NCBI RefSeq assembly: GCF_001263175.1
Contig: NZ_CP012332.1
Coordinates: 1,237,501 to 1,301,500, forward strand
Origin: Vulgatibacter incomptus
GTDB taxonomy: Bacteria > Myxococcota > Myxococcia > Myxococcales > Vulgatibacteraceae
DNA: 64,000 nucleotides
Direction: 5' to 3'
The position numbers and the translations under genes are program-made. Shown one piece after another: positions 26,591 through 35,995 of the stretch. How positions within the stretch are numbered: position 1 is the stretch's first letter; every line of letters starts with the position of its first letter. The notes beneath the pieces were generated by a model, which was not told the DNA's origin, ran no database searches, and saw only the letters and a list, made by a program, of their open reading frames with translations.

Positions 26591-29500
26591 TCAGGCAAGG
26601 CGGGGGCGGCCAGGGTCGTCGCCCGGAGGCTCTCCGACGATCCGCCGGAACGCGCCCCGCACCGAGTCGACGGTCCGGCCGTAGGCGTCCAGGAGCTGGC
26701 GGGCGGCGTCGCCGCCGACGAATCCCATTCCCCTGGCGAGGGCGGTGCGGTCGAGGGATCGCGTGGGGAGCCGCTCGGCCTGCCGGCCGGCGATGAGCTG
26801 CATCCGCAGCTCGAGCTTGCGCAGGAAGCGCCAGCCGGAGAGGAGGACCTCCGCGTTCGTCTCGTCGAGGAGCCCCGCCTGCTGCAGCCGGCCGATGCCG
26901 GCGAGGGTCGACGGCGACCGGACCTCCGGATGGTCGGCGCCGTGGACGAGCTGGAGGAACTGCACGGCGAAGTCCACGTCGAGGAGGCCGCCGCGGCCTG
27001 CCTTGAGGTGGGGGCTCGACGGGTCGGCCTCCCCGCTGGCCTCCTGGAGCCGCGCGCGCATGGAGGCGATGGCGCCAGCGACGGCCGGTACGTCGACCGG
27101 CGAGGCGTAGAGGGTGGGCTGGACGATCCGCGCCCAGGCCTCGTCGGTGAGGTCGGGATCGCCGGCGATGTGCCTCGCCCGCAGGAGCGACTGCCGCTCC
27201 CAGAGGGCGCTCTCGTTTGCGTGGTAGGCGGCCAGCGCCGGCAGGGAGACGACGAGGGCGCCCTGGGATCCCGAGGGGCGGAGCCTCGTGTCGATCCGGT
27301 AGAGGATGCCCTCGCGGAGCGGGACCTGCAGGTGCGAGAGCAGCCGCTGCACGAGGCGTGTGAACCACTCCGCGGCGGAGATCGCCTTTCGGCTCCCGCC
27401 GCTGCTCATGCCTTCGCTGCTCGGGTAGAGGAACATCAAGTCCAGGTCCGACTGGTAGCCGAGCTCTCCGCCGCCGAGCTTGCCGAGGCCGACGACCGAG
27501 AGGCGGCTCCCACCGGCCGGCTCTCCGTGCCGCTCGGTGAGCTCGCTCGTCGCGAGCTCGAGGGCGGAGGCGACGCAGGCGTCGGCCAGGGCGGTGAGCT
27601 CGGCCATCACACCTTCGAGGTCGAGATCACCGGAGACGTCGTTGAGGCCGATGCGGAGCTCTTCCTCGTTCTTGAAGCGGCGCAGGGCCGAGAGCTTCTC
27701 CTCAAGGTCGGCGTCGCGGGCGGTCCGCTGGGCCGCCTCCGCCGCCAGGAGCAAGCGCCCCCTTCGCGGCGAGGCCGCGTCGCGGCGCAGGAGGGTGTCG
27801 AGGAGCTCGGGGTGGCGGACGAAGTAGCGCGAGAGGTGGTCGCTGGTGCCGAAGAGCTCGAGGAGGAGCCGCGCCGTGGCGCCGTGTGCGGCGAGGAGCT
27901 CGAACCAGGGACCGGGGGATCGGAGGGCGGTGGCGAAGTCCGCGAGGGTCCGGAGGGCCTGGTCGGGGTCGGGGCTCCGGATCGCCTCGGAGAGGAGCGC
28001 CTCGGCCTGGCCCTCGAGGGCAGGGAGCACGTGGGCGGCGAAGGGCGTGTCGGGCTTTCGCGCGAGGCGCTTGAGCTCGCCCAGGGCCGAGGCCGCATCG
28101 AAGAAGCCGCTGGAGGCGAGGGCGGCTTCACGTTTGCCGTCGGGGAGGGATGGATCGAGCGCCCGCTCGAGCTGCGGATCGGAGGGCCTGGGCACGACGC
28201 CCGACACGCCGAGCAGATCCCGGAAGCAGAGCTCCACCGCGCGGCGGTGGTGGGCGAGGTCGGCGAGGAAGCCGGCCGCCGCGTCGGGTGGCCCGTAGCC
28301 CATTCGCCTCGCGAGCCGCTCCCGCTCGTCGGGATCGGCGGGGAGCTCGTGGGTCTGCCTCTCGTTCACCATCTGGATCCGGTGCTCGGCCCTGCGGAGG
28401 AAGTCGTAGGCGTCGGCGAGGGCGCCGCGATCCTGGGCGGAGAGGAGGCCAGCGAAGACGAGCTTGTCGAGGGCGGGGAGGGTGGCGCGCTCCCGGAGCC
28501 TCGGGTTCTTCCCGGCGTGGAGGAGGAGGAGCGCGGTGACCACGAACTCGGCCTCGCGGATCCCGCCCCGGCTCCTCTTGAGATCGTCCTGGCCGCCGGA
28601 TGCCTCCCGCTCGATCCGGGCCTTCATGGCGCGGAGCTCGTCCACGGCGCCGATGTCCAGGTAGCGCCGGTAGACGAAGGGCTGGAGCGACGAGAGGATC
28701 TCCCCGCCGAGGGCGAGATCGCCGGCGATCGGCCGGGCCTTGAGCAGCGCGGCCCGCTCCCAGGTGCGGCCCTTCGCCTCGTAGTAGCGAAAGAAGGCCT
28801 CGGAACCCATGGCGATCGGGCCTGCCCGGCCCTCGGGGCGAAGGTCCAGATCCACGCGGAAGACGAAGCCGTCGGCGGTGACCTCGGAGATCGCGCGGAC
28901 CAGCCTCTCCGCCAGGCGGCGGTAGAAGGTCTGGTTGGAGACGGCGCCAGCCGGGCCGCCAGCCGTCTCCCCTTCCTGCGGGTAGACGAGGATCAGGTCG
29001 ATGTCGGAGGAGAAATTCAGCTCACCGGCGCCGAGCTTGCCCATGCCGAGGACGGCGAGGCCGGAGGCGGCACGCCCCTCTCCCCCGGCGGGCTCGCCGT
29101 GGTCGCTAGCGAGCTCACGGGCGAGGCGCGCTGCGGCCTCGTCGACGCAGACCTCTGCCAGCTCGCTGAGCTCGGCGGCTACCTCCGGGAACGGCGCCAC
29201 ACCGCCCAGATCGCGCGCGGCGATCCGAAGGACCTCCTCGTACTTGAAGCGTCGGAGCGCCTGGAGGAGGGCCTCGCCGGCGGGGACGCGGGCCAGGCCG
29301 CGGCGCAGGCGGCGCTCGAGGATCCGGCGCGGCTTGGGGCGCTCGTACCAGCGGGTGGCGGCCAGGAGGAGGCCCAACCTTGGGCGCGACGTCAGCGTCC
29401 GCGCGAGGAATCGGCTTCCGGCCAGGAGGGGAACCAGGCGGTCGAGGAGCGAGTTCCCCAGGGGCAGGGGCCTGCCGATCCGCTCCCGGTAGGCGGACAC

Positions 29501-29650
29501 GTAGCGGACGAGGCCGGCCGCCGCGCCGTCCGGATCCGCGCTCGCCTCGCAAGCGGAGACGGCGCGCTCGGCGACCTCCTGCGCGAGGCCCGACGCGACG
29601 AGGGCGTCGAGGGTGCGGGTCGTTCGGAGGGAGGGGGGATCGGTGGCCAC
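26591..29650 (-). CDS. glnE: Bifunctional glutamine synthetase adenylyltransferase/deadenylase
   Basis: GlnE controls glutamine synthetase by attaching or removing AMP in response to PII and glutamine. The 1019-residue length is full for the family (about 950 in E. coli). Both nucleotidyltransferase domains are intact: FSSDIDLI near residue 213-220 in the N-terminal deadenylase half, and YQSDLDLM in the C-terminal adenylase half. Each is preceded by a GKLG(A/G)GEL motif. The initiator is GTG. glnA and glnB are not in the window. The gene is transcribed away from the DUF4912/GH57 pair across a 318-nt gap. Confidence 0.93.
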   Translation of the reverse strand: MATDPPSLRTTRTLDALVASGLAQEVAERAVSACEASADPDGAAAGLVRYVSAYRERIGRPLPLGNSLLDRLVPLLAGSRFLARTLTSRPRLGLLLAATRWYERPKPRRILERRLRRGLARVPAGEALLQALRRFKYEEVLRIAARDLGGVAPFPEVAAELSELAEVCVDEAAARLARELASDHGEPAGGEGRAASGLAVLGMGKLGAGELNFSSDIDLILVYPQEGETAGGPAGAVSNQTFYRRLAERLVRAISEVTADGFVFRVDLDLRPEGRAGPIAMGSEAFFRYYEAKGRTWERAALLKARPIAGDLALGGEILSSLQPFVYRRYLDIGAVDELRAMKARIEREASGGQDDLKRSRGGIREAEFVVTALLLLHAGKNPRLRERATLPALDKLVFAGLLSAQDRGALADAYDFLRRAEHRIQMVNERQTHELPADPDERERLARRMGYGPPDAAAGFLADLAHHRRAVELCFRDLLGVSGVVPRPSDPQLERALDPSLPDGKREAALASSGFFDAASALGELKRLARKPDTPFAAHVLPALEGQAEALLSEAIRSPDPDQALRTLADFATALRSPGPWFELLAAHGATARLLLELFGTSDHLSRYFVRHPELLDTLLRRDAASPRRGRLLLAAEAAQRTARDADLEEKLSALRRFKNEEELRIGLNDVSGDLDLEGVMAELTALADACVASALELATSELTERHGEPAGGSRLSVVGLGKLGGGELGYQSDLDLMFLYPSSEGMSSGGSRKAISAAEWFTRLVQRLLSHLQVPLREGILYRIDTRLRPSGSQGALVVSLPALAAYHANESALWERQSLLRARHIAGDPDLTDEAWARIVQPTLYASPVDVPAVAGAIASMRARLQEASGEADPSSPHLKAGRGGLLDVDFAVQFLQLVHGADHPEVRSPSTLAGIGRLQQAGLLDETNAEVLLSGWRFLRKLELRMQLIAGRQAERLPTRSLDRTALARGMGFVGGDAARQLLDAYGRTVDSVRGAFRRIVGEPPGDDPGRPRLA

Positions 29651-29968
29651 CGGACCCGAAGGGTACGCTGGCCCGCCCTCGCCGTGGAAGAGCGAACGGT
29701 TCCTGGCCAGCGGTGGGCGGCGATGGAGTGGGGCGCCGGAGGAGGGCGCAGAGCCGCTCCGGCGGGGCGTTTCTCGTCTGCCGCACGGTAGTGAACGGCG
29801 GCGAAACCGCGCCCCGAGGTGCTCGTTGCCCGCGCCAAGCGGGTTGCCCTATACCGCAGCGGTGCGTACCTGAAGCAGCCCGAGGTCGATGCCTTTCTGC
29901 GCCGAGACGGCAGCCCGCGAGAGCGGGAGGACGGCTTCTGGGGTTGCGGATGATTGCGAGGGGGAGCG
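29651..29968. other. Intergenic region between divergent glnE and the DUF4912 gene
   Basis: 318 nt without a convincing gene on either strand. It must hold the promoters for glnE (minus) and the DUF4912-GH57 pair (plus). I found no clear -35/-10 pair, riboswitch or tRNA. Confidence 0.5.
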
Positions 29969-30883
29969 GTGTCGGCGATCTCGAACCTCGAATCCGGTAG
30001 CTGGGAGCGGCTTCTGAAGGCCGCCCGGAGAACCCTCTGCCTGGCGATCGACATCGCGATGGCGGCGATCGATCGAATGGTCTCCCGCATGGGAAAGGCT
30101 GGCGCGAACGAGGTGCAGGTCGAGGGCGCGGGGGATCCCTACGCCTGGGAGCAGGGCCCGGGAGCGCCATCGGTCGCCAGGGAGCCGCCGCCGGAGGGGC
30201 ACCTGGTGGCGAGGCTCGAGGGGGAGGCGGCAGCGAGGAACGCGCCCCATCCGCTCACCGAGGAGAGGCTCCATCCGCCGAGACGGGCCGAGCCGCCCGG
30301 CCCGCCGCCGCCTCAGGAGTGGCTCGGTGATCTGCCGTGGGCCTACGAGGACGACGCCTTCGTGGCGCTGGCGCGCGATCCGGCGACGCTCTGGATCTTC
30401 TGGGACTTCTCGAGGGCGACGGTCGACGGGGCGAGGTGGAACCTGGACGAGCCCCGGGTGCGCCTGCGCATCTTCGGTGACGAGGGGCTCGTCCGAGAGG
30501 CCGACGTGGCGCTGGAGTCCCGCTCGTTCTACGTGGGGGGCCTGACGCCGGGGCGCCGCTACCGCGCCGAGCTCGTCTTCGTGGGGCGGAACGGCGAGCG
30601 ACGGATCGGCGCGCCGTCGAACGAGATGGCGCTGCCGCCCGTCGGGCCCTCTTCGATCATCGACGATCGCTTCGTGACCCTGCCGTGGGGTCTCTCGCTC
30701 GCGAGGCGGCTCGATCTCTTTGCCCGCGGGATGGAGTGGCCGGCGATCTCCGACTCCGAGCGGCAGGCGCTCCTGTCGGCCTCCCGATCCCAGAAGTTGG
30801 GCGCGTCGGAGCGCAGCGTCGCCGGTCGCAAGGACGCGGGCGATCGTCCCTGGTCCGGCTCACGCTACGAGGCGACCCGGTGA
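29969..30883 (+). CDS. DUF4912-domain protein
   Basis: 304 residues. The C-terminal half carries the DUF4912 pattern (LPWAYEDDAFVALARDPATL then WIFWDFS, later GLTPGRRYRAELVFVGRNGE). The N-terminal 120 residues are helical and then Pro/Glu-rich. Biochemical function is unknown, but DUF4912 proteins are recurrent neighbours of GH57 branching enzymes. Here the stop overlaps the GH57 start (GTGA), so the products are probably made together. GTG 29969 has GAGGGGGAG just upstream. Confidence 0.75.
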   Translation: MSAISNLESGSWERLLKAARRTLCLAIDIAMAAIDRMVSRMGKAGANEVQVEGAGDPYAWEQGPGAPSVAREPPPEGHLVARLEGEAAARNAPHPLTEERLHPPRRAEPPGPPPPQEWLGDLPWAYEDDAFVALARDPATLWIFWDFSRATVDGARWNLDEPRVRLRIFGDEGLVREADVALESRSFYVGGLTPGRRYRAELVFVGRNGERRIGAPSNEMALPPVGPSSIIDDRFVTLPWGLSLARRLDLFARGMEWPAISDSERQALLSASRSQKLGASERSVAGRKDAGDRPWSGSRYEATR

Positions 30884-32475
30884 AGGGCTACCTGATTCTC
30901 CACCTCCACGCCCACCTGCCGTTCGTCCGTCACCCGGAGCACGAGCGGTTCCTCGAGGAAGACTGGCTCTTCGAGGCGATCACCGAGACCTACCTGCCTC
31001 TCGTCTCCCGCTTCGAGAAGTTGGCGGACGACGGGGTTCCGTTCCGGATCTCGATGACGCTGACGCCGCCGCTGGTGCAGATGCTCCGGGACGAGCTCCT
31101 CCAGCGGCGCTACGGCGCGCACCTCGATCGGCTCTGCGAGCTGGCGGAGAAGGAGCTCGACCGCACGCGGCACGAGCCCAGGCTCCATGACACCGCTCGT
31201 TTCTATCATCATCACTTGAACCACTCGCGCTGGCTCTGGCACGAGAGGTACAAGCGCGACCTGGTCGGTGCCTTCCGGCGCCTGCAGGATCGAGGCGTGC
31301 TCGAGATCGTCACCTGCGGCGCGACCCACGGCTTCCTGCCGCTGATGCAGGTACAGCCCGAGACGGTCCGCGCGCAGGTGTCGGTCGCGGCGGCGCATTA
31401 TCGGCAGCACTTCGGCAGGGACCCCGCCGGCATCTGGCTGCCGGAGTGCGGGTACTACCCCGGCGTGGAGCGGATGCTGGCGGCGGAGGGGATCCGCTAC
31501 TTCTTCGTGGACACGCACGGGATCGTCGACGCCACCCCGAGGCCGCGATACGGCGTCTTCGCGCCGCTCTTCACGCCGTCCGGGGTGGCCGCGTTCGGGC
31601 GGGATCCGGAGTCCAGCGAGCAGGTCTGGAGCGCGGAGAAGGGGTATCCGGGGGATCCGGTCTACCGCGAGTTCTACCGGGACGTGGGCTACGACCTCGA
31701 CTACGACTATGTGAAGCCCTACGTGCAGTCCACGGGCGAGCGGAAGAACACGGGCTTCAAGTACCACCGCATCACCGGGAAGACGGCCGACAAGGACCTC
31801 TACGACTGGCGGGCCGCCTTCCATCAGGCCGACGTGCACGCGGGGAACTTCATGTTCAACCGCGAGCGGCAGATCGAGCACCTGGCGCTCACGATGGGCG
31901 ATCGAAAGCCGGTGGTGGTGGCGCCCTATGATGCCGAGCTCTTCGGGCACTGGTGGTTCGAGGGTCCGGTCTTCCTGGAGATGTTCCTGCGGAAGGCGGC
32001 GCACGATCAGAGCGTGTTCCGCCTGGCGACCGGTGCCGACTACCTCCGCGAGAACCCGACCCAGCAGGTGGCGACGCCGCCCCTTTGTTCCTGGGGCGCG
32101 GGGGGGTACGCCGGCGTCTGGCTGGACGGCTCGAACGACTGGATCTACCGGCATCTCCACGGTGCGGCGGAGCGGATGATCCGCCTCGCCTCGGACTACC
32201 GAGAGCCCAGCGAGATCGAGCGCCGCGCCCTGAACCAGGCGGCCCGCGAGCTGCTGCTCGCCCAGTCGTCGGACTGGGCCTTCATCATGAAGACGGGGAC
32301 CATGGTGGAGTACGCGATCCGACGGACCCGCGAGCACCTGCTGCGCTTCCTTCGCCTCGAGCGCGAGGTTCGGGATCGGGCCATCGACGAAGGCTGGCTC
32401 GCCTGGATCGAGGGGAAGGACAACCTCTTTCCCGAGCTGGACTACGGGATCTACCGGCCCGGCGTGAGCGCCTGA
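30880..32475 (+). CDS. GH57 1,4-alpha-glucan branching enzyme
   Basis: A 531-residue glycoside hydrolase family 57 protein with a C-terminal DUF1957-type helical domain. The predicted role is forming alpha-1,6 branches in glycogen-like glucans in the cytoplasm. The family motifs are LHLHAHLPFVRHPE at the N terminus, nucleophile E189 in WLPECGYYPG, and acid/base D351 in APYDAELFGHWW. The C-terminal part contains CSWGAGGYAGVWLDGSNDW, typical of this branching-enzyme clade. GTG 30880 overlaps the stop of the DUF4912 gene. Branching activity is inferred from the clade. Confidence 0.88.
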   Translation: MKGYLILHLHAHLPFVRHPEHERFLEEDWLFEAITETYLPLVSRFEKLADDGVPFRISMTLTPPLVQMLRDELLQRRYGAHLDRLCELAEKELDRTRHEPRLHDTARFYHHHLNHSRWLWHERYKRDLVGAFRRLQDRGVLEIVTCGATHGFLPLMQVQPETVRAQVSVAAAHYRQHFGRDPAGIWLPECGYYPGVERMLAAEGIRYFFVDTHGIVDATPRPRYGVFAPLFTPSGVAAFGRDPESSEQVWSAEKGYPGDPVYREFYRDVGYDLDYDYVKPYVQSTGERKNTGFKYHRITGKTADKDLYDWRAAFHQADVHAGNFMFNRERQIEHLALTMGDRKPVVVAPYDAELFGHWWFEGPVFLEMFLRKAAHDQSVFRLATGADYLRENPTQQVATPPLCSWGAGGYAGVWLDGSNDWIYRHLHGAAERMIRLASDYREPSEIERRALNQAARELLLAQSSDWAFIMKTGTMVEYAIRRTREHLLRFLRLEREVRDRAIDEGWLAWIEGKDNLFPELDYGIYRPGVSA

Positions 32476-32502
32476 GAGGTCGTGTTCTGAGCTCTCAGGC
32501 GC
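32468..32502. terminator. 11-bp inverted repeat in the GH57/heparinase convergent gap
   Basis: GCGCCTGAGAG (32468-32478) pairs with CTCTCAGGCGC (32492-32502). The repeat spans the GH57 stop codon and lies between two convergent genes, so it could end transcription from both sides. No T run is present. Confidence 0.5.
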
Positions 32503-32512
32503 CGGCTTCCCG

Positions 32513-35500
32513 CTACGCGTTCTGCGAAGGCTTGCGCCGGTTCCGGATCCCGAGGGCGAGGATGGCGAAGGCGAACGGAGAGGCCTGGCTCGCGGCAGTG
32601 GCGTCGCAGCCGAACCTTCGCTTCTTTCCCTTTCCATCGTGATCGGTCGTTCCGCCGTCGCCGGGGCCGGGGTTCTGGCCGCCGGTGCCGCCGTCGATCG
32701 TCCCGCCGCCTCCGTCGATCGAGCCACCAGCGCCGCCGGTGCCCGGGTCGGTGCCGTCATTGCCACCGGAGCCGTGGTCGGTCCCGCCGTGGCCGCCGGC
32801 GCCGGGATCGGTGCCGGTGTCGCCGCCGGCGCCGGGATCGGTGCCGGTGTCGCCGCCCGCGCCGGGATCGGTGCCGGTGTCGCCGCCAGCGCCCGGGTCG
32901 GTGCCGGTGTCGCCGCCAGCGCCGGGATCGGTGCCTGTGTCGCCGCCAGCGCCGGGATCGGTGCCGGTGTCGCCACCTGCGCCGGGATCGGTACCGGTAT
33001 CGCCACCCGCGCCTGGATCGGTGCCGGTGTCGCCACCTGCGCCAGGATCGGTGCCGGTGTCGCCGCCAGCGCCGGGGTCGATGCCGCTGCCGCCTTCACC
33101 ACCGGTGTTTCCGCCCGCGCCTCCGGCGCTGCAACCGGCTCCGCCGCCGGCGCCTCCGGCGCCACCGCTACCGCCGCTGCCGCCGTTCCCACCGGTGCCG
33201 CTGTTCCCACCGCTGCCGCCGGCGCCGCCGCCCGTGTCTCCGCTGAGGATCCGGACGTGGTCACCGTTGCGTGAGAAGCTCACCGGCTCGCCGTTGAGGC
33301 GGACAACGGTCGCGCCGGGCGCGTAGAGGCGCATCGGGCGCTCGTCGCCGGTCACGTCGAGGATGTAGCCGTTCCGCTCCGCCTCGACCGTCGCGGGATC
33401 GTCGCCGGCGACCTCGATCCACGGCGTCCCGTCGAGGGATAGCGACGTCCCGGAGGCGAGCATGACCCGCGCGACCTGGCCGTTCACGGTCTTCCGCACA
33501 CCGGCCATCCCCTTCACCGAGAGGCCCGCCGCCGCGCTCGTCTGGCCCGGATCCTCGTTGAAGACGGCGTCGAGCTGCGCGCCCGCCTCGAGGCCGGTGA
33601 GGCTGAGCCCGCGCCCCGGATCAGAGGGATCGATCGCGGCGATCCGCGGCCTCCCCGATGCCCAGTTGGATCCTCGCTGCGGAACGAGGGCGGTGAGGAA
33701 CACGGTGTCGGAGGTGTCCGTCGCCGGCCGGATCATCGCCGCCGTCATGCTCCCGTCCGAATCGAACTTGTCGAGGTGGACGAGGCTCTGCGACTCGGTG
33801 CGCACCTCGAAGGCCGCGGGGGAGACGACGTTCACTCCCAGCACCCGATCGTTCTTCCCGTTCAGCCGAATCCAGCTGCCATCGCGGCTTGCGCCGTCCA
33901 TGGCGTGGTAGACGATCTCGAAGCGCTTGTTGGACCTAGCGCGGACCACGTCCCGGACCACGGGGATACGGCGGTCGAGGAAGAGCACGGACCTGCCGAA
34001 CGCGGTGAGGCCCATCGAGCTCGGGTAGAGCTTGCTTCCGGCGCCGATCGCGAACGAGTAGTGGGCGGTGGAGCCGCGGAGGTTGATCGAGCTCACGCGA
34101 TCCCAGAACCAGGTGCAGGAGCCCATCCAGCAGTCGCGGACACCCTCGCCGAGCTGGCCCTGGCCGTCCACGAGGAGGGAGTTGGCGTACTTGGTGCGGT
34201 TGGCCTCCGGGGCGCCGTTGGCTCGGCCGATCCAGTATCCGGGGACGCGCGTGGTGAGCCACTCGCCGTCGGCGAAGAAGTGGACGCCCATGTCGTCGGC
34301 GTGGTCGTGGCCGAAGTTGATGTACCCGCCGGGCCAGCCGTCGTTGCGTAGCCGATCCCAGTTGCCGCGGCCGCCGTAGACGCCGGTCTTGAGCGTGAGC
34401 ATGGCGCCGCCATCCTCCCAGCCGCTGCGGCTCTCCCAGAGGGAGAGATCCTTCGAGTAGTAGTCGAGGTTCCACGCCGCGCCGCCGGCGGGCGGAGCCG
34501 TGGGCGCGACGGTCTCGTCGTAGAAGAGGACGGAGAGGAGGAAGCCGCGCTGGCTGGGGGGCCAGCCGCTGAAATCGTAGCGTCCGTTGGTAGCGCCGCT
34601 GATGAAGCGCTGCGCGTACCACATGGCCTGGCCGTCGCGGTACTTGCGGCCCGCGTAGAAGAGGGGGAGCAGGGTGTTGTCGTTCTCGAAGCCGGAGAAA
34701 TCGCCCCAGAGCACGTACTCGCGCCGATGGGCCGCAGCGGGAGGCATCATGAAGCGGCGCATGGCAGGGTAGTCGCGCACGATCCGCGTGTCGGCGTAGT
34801 CGGGCCCTCCCCGGAGCCGCGAGAGCGCGTGCGAGAAGGGGATGAGGGAGTCGAGGCCGTAGTGGAGGTAGCCGGTACCCTCGTGCCAGCCTCCGCCCTC
34901 GATGAGGTCGATGACGTACTTCACCTTGTCGAGGTTCTCCTTGGCGGCGTCGAGCCACCGCTGGGTCGAGAAGGAGAGCTCGCCGTCGAACGCGAGGGCC
35001 GCCATGCCCAGGGAGGACGTGTTGATCCAGTTGTGGTTCTGTAGGTGCTCGGGCATCCACCAGACGTTGCGACGCATGGCCTGGTAGACCTTCTCGCCCT
35101 CCACCGCGACGCGATCGCGGCACCGCTGGCGCTCGCTCTCGGAGAGGGAGTCGTAGAGCCAGTCGTAGGCGAGGGAGACCCCGAAGAGGAAGTGCGCGGA
35201 GTTGAGGTCCGGGTCGGGGCCGTCCTGGGTCTCTGGGAAGATCCAGTCCGGGTAGTTGCAGATCCCGACGAGGTAGTTCTTCGCGAGGGTCCGCGCCTCG
35301 CCCGCGATCGAGGAGGCTGGATCGAGGCCGATGGTGCCGAAGGCGAACGCCACCATGGAGTCGGGAATGGCGCGCCGATCGGAGAAATAGATCCAGTTCC
35401 GATCCGGCGTCACCGGGAAGTTGCCGCCGGCGTAGGGGTAGTGGATCCCGGCCTCGAGGGCGGTGCGAATCGGCCGGAGCGGGCCGTCGAGGCGCGCCCG

Positions 35501-35644
35501 GATCGTGGAGATCTCCGAGCGGTCGAAGAGGAGGCTCGGGTGGCTGGCCGCTGCTGCCGGGAAGCCGGCTAGGAGGACGAAGGCCGCCGCGACGAGGCGA
35601 AGGGCTCGCTGGCGGACGTTCGAAGGGGGCGGGGCTCCGGGCAT
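32513..35644 (-). CDS. Secreted heparinase II/III-like protein with Gly/Asp repeat linker and MYXO-CTERM-like tail
   Basis: 1043 residues. A signal peptide (ALRLVAAAFVLLAGFPAAAA) precedes an alpha-helical toroid region of about 330 residues. A beta-sandwich heparinase II/III-like domain follows, with INFGHDHADDMGVHFFADG. Next is a Gly-rich linker containing tandem TDPGAGGDTG units. The C terminus reads RRFGCDATAASQ, a hydrophobic stretch, then RNRRK, resembling MYXO-CTERM surface-sorting signals (Cys, helix, Arg cluster). Predicted role: polysaccharide lyase displayed at the cell surface. ATG 35644 is chosen over ATG 35695 because a promoter candidate overlaps the latter and GAGGA precedes the former. 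The substrate is unknown. Confidence 0.82.
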   Translation of the reverse strand: MPGAPPPSNVRQRALRLVAAAFVLLAGFPAAAASHPSLLFDRSEISTIRARLDGPLRPIRTALEAGIHYPYAGGNFPVTPDRNWIYFSDRRAIPDSMVAFAFGTIGLDPASSIAGEARTLAKNYLVGICNYPDWIFPETQDGPDPDLNSAHFLFGVSLAYDWLYDSLSESERQRCRDRVAVEGEKVYQAMRRNVWWMPEHLQNHNWINTSSLGMAALAFDGELSFSTQRWLDAAKENLDKVKYVIDLIEGGGWHEGTGYLHYGLDSLIPFSHALSRLRGGPDYADTRIVRDYPAMRRFMMPPAAAHRREYVLWGDFSGFENDNTLLPLFYAGRKYRDGQAMWYAQRFISGATNGRYDFSGWPPSQRGFLLSVLFYDETVAPTAPPAGGAAWNLDYYSKDLSLWESRSGWEDGGAMLTLKTGVYGGRGNWDRLRNDGWPGGYINFGHDHADDMGVHFFADGEWLTTRVPGYWIGRANGAPEANRTKYANSLLVDGQGQLGEGVRDCWMGSCTWFWDRVSSINLRGSTAHYSFAIGAGSKLYPSSMGLTAFGRSVLFLDRRIPVVRDVVRARSNKRFEIVYHAMDGASRDGSWIRLNGKNDRVLGVNVVSPAAFEVRTESQSLVHLDKFDSDGSMTAAMIRPATDTSDTVFLTALVPQRGSNWASGRPRIAAIDPSDPGRGLSLTGLEAGAQLDAVFNEDPGQTSAAAGLSVKGMAGVRKTVNGQVARVMLASGTSLSLDGTPWIEVAGDDPATVEAERNGYILDVTGDERPMRLYAPGATVVRLNGEPVSFSRNGDHVRILSGDTGGGAGGSGGNSGTGGNGGSGGSGGAGGAGGGAGCSAGGAGGNTGGEGGSGIDPGAGGDTGTDPGAGGDTGTDPGAGGDTGTDPGAGGDTGTDPGAGGDTGTDPGAGGDTGTDPGAGGDTGTDPGAGGDTGTDPGAGGDTGTDPGAGGHGGTDHGSGGNDGTDPGTGGAGGSIDGGGGTIDGGTGGQNPGPGDGGTTDHDGKGKKRRFGCDATAASQASPFAFAILALGIRNRRKPSQNA
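32791..33090 (-). repeat. 30-bp tandem repeat array (about 10 units)
   Basis: About ten consecutive 30-bp units, 80-100% alike, keep perfect 30-bp register from 32791 to 33090. Each codes for one TDPGAGGDTG-type decapeptide in the linker of the heparinase-like protein. Confidence 0.92.
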
Positions 35645-35995
35645 GGTTGCGATCCTCGATGGCCGGATGCCCTGGCTCGCTGCGGACACACTCATAGTGC
35701 TCGAGTCGGTTTCTGTCAGTTGCGCCGACCCGTTCCGCGCTCGCCAGTTTCATCCGACGGAATGTTCTCGGAAGACTAGCAAGCACCCTTTCGGGGTACC
35801 AACGGCCGAGCAAGCAGGCGCATCGCCACCTGGCTGCTAGGGACCGCTCGCTCCCTCGGATGGAAGGCCGATTCCCAAGGCCGGAACGATGCTCCCTCCG
35901 GGCAGCGAGAAGGTGGGTCGGACGGTCGGGCAGGCGGATGGCATATGCGCTGCAGGTCTCCCCGCGTGGTGTCGAGCTCGCGCCGGGGAGGGGAG
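35645..35995. other. Divergent intergenic region ahead of the exopolysaccharide cluster
   Basis: 351 nt with no convincing gene. The end near 35691-35719 holds a promoter candidate for the minus-strand heparinase-like gene. The other end must hold the promoter of the exopolysaccharide cluster; only the GGGGAGGGGAG ribosome site at about 35985-35995 is clear there. Confidence 0.5.
35691..35719 (-). promoter_or_regulatory. Sigma70-type promoter candidate for the heparinase-like gene
   Basis: On the minus strand CTGACA (35719-35714), a 17-bp spacer and TATGAG (35696-35691). The predicted transcript would start near 35684, about 40 nt before ATG 35644. Confidence 0.5.

Noticed and set aside
25074..27368. 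764-residue version of the patatin-like protein reaching into glnE
   Set aside because: The extra N-terminal 290 residues overlap glnE in antisense-like composition; the patatin similarity begins well after GTG 26489.
32791..33090. Possible CRISPR array
   Set aside because: The 30-bp units are directly adjacent with no unique spacers and stay in the reading frame of a secreted protein.
30865..33264. Minus-strand 799-codon frame over the GH57 gene and the repeat array
   Set aside because: It is a shadow of GH57; its apparent Ala/Pro repeats are the 30-bp array read in a wrong frame.
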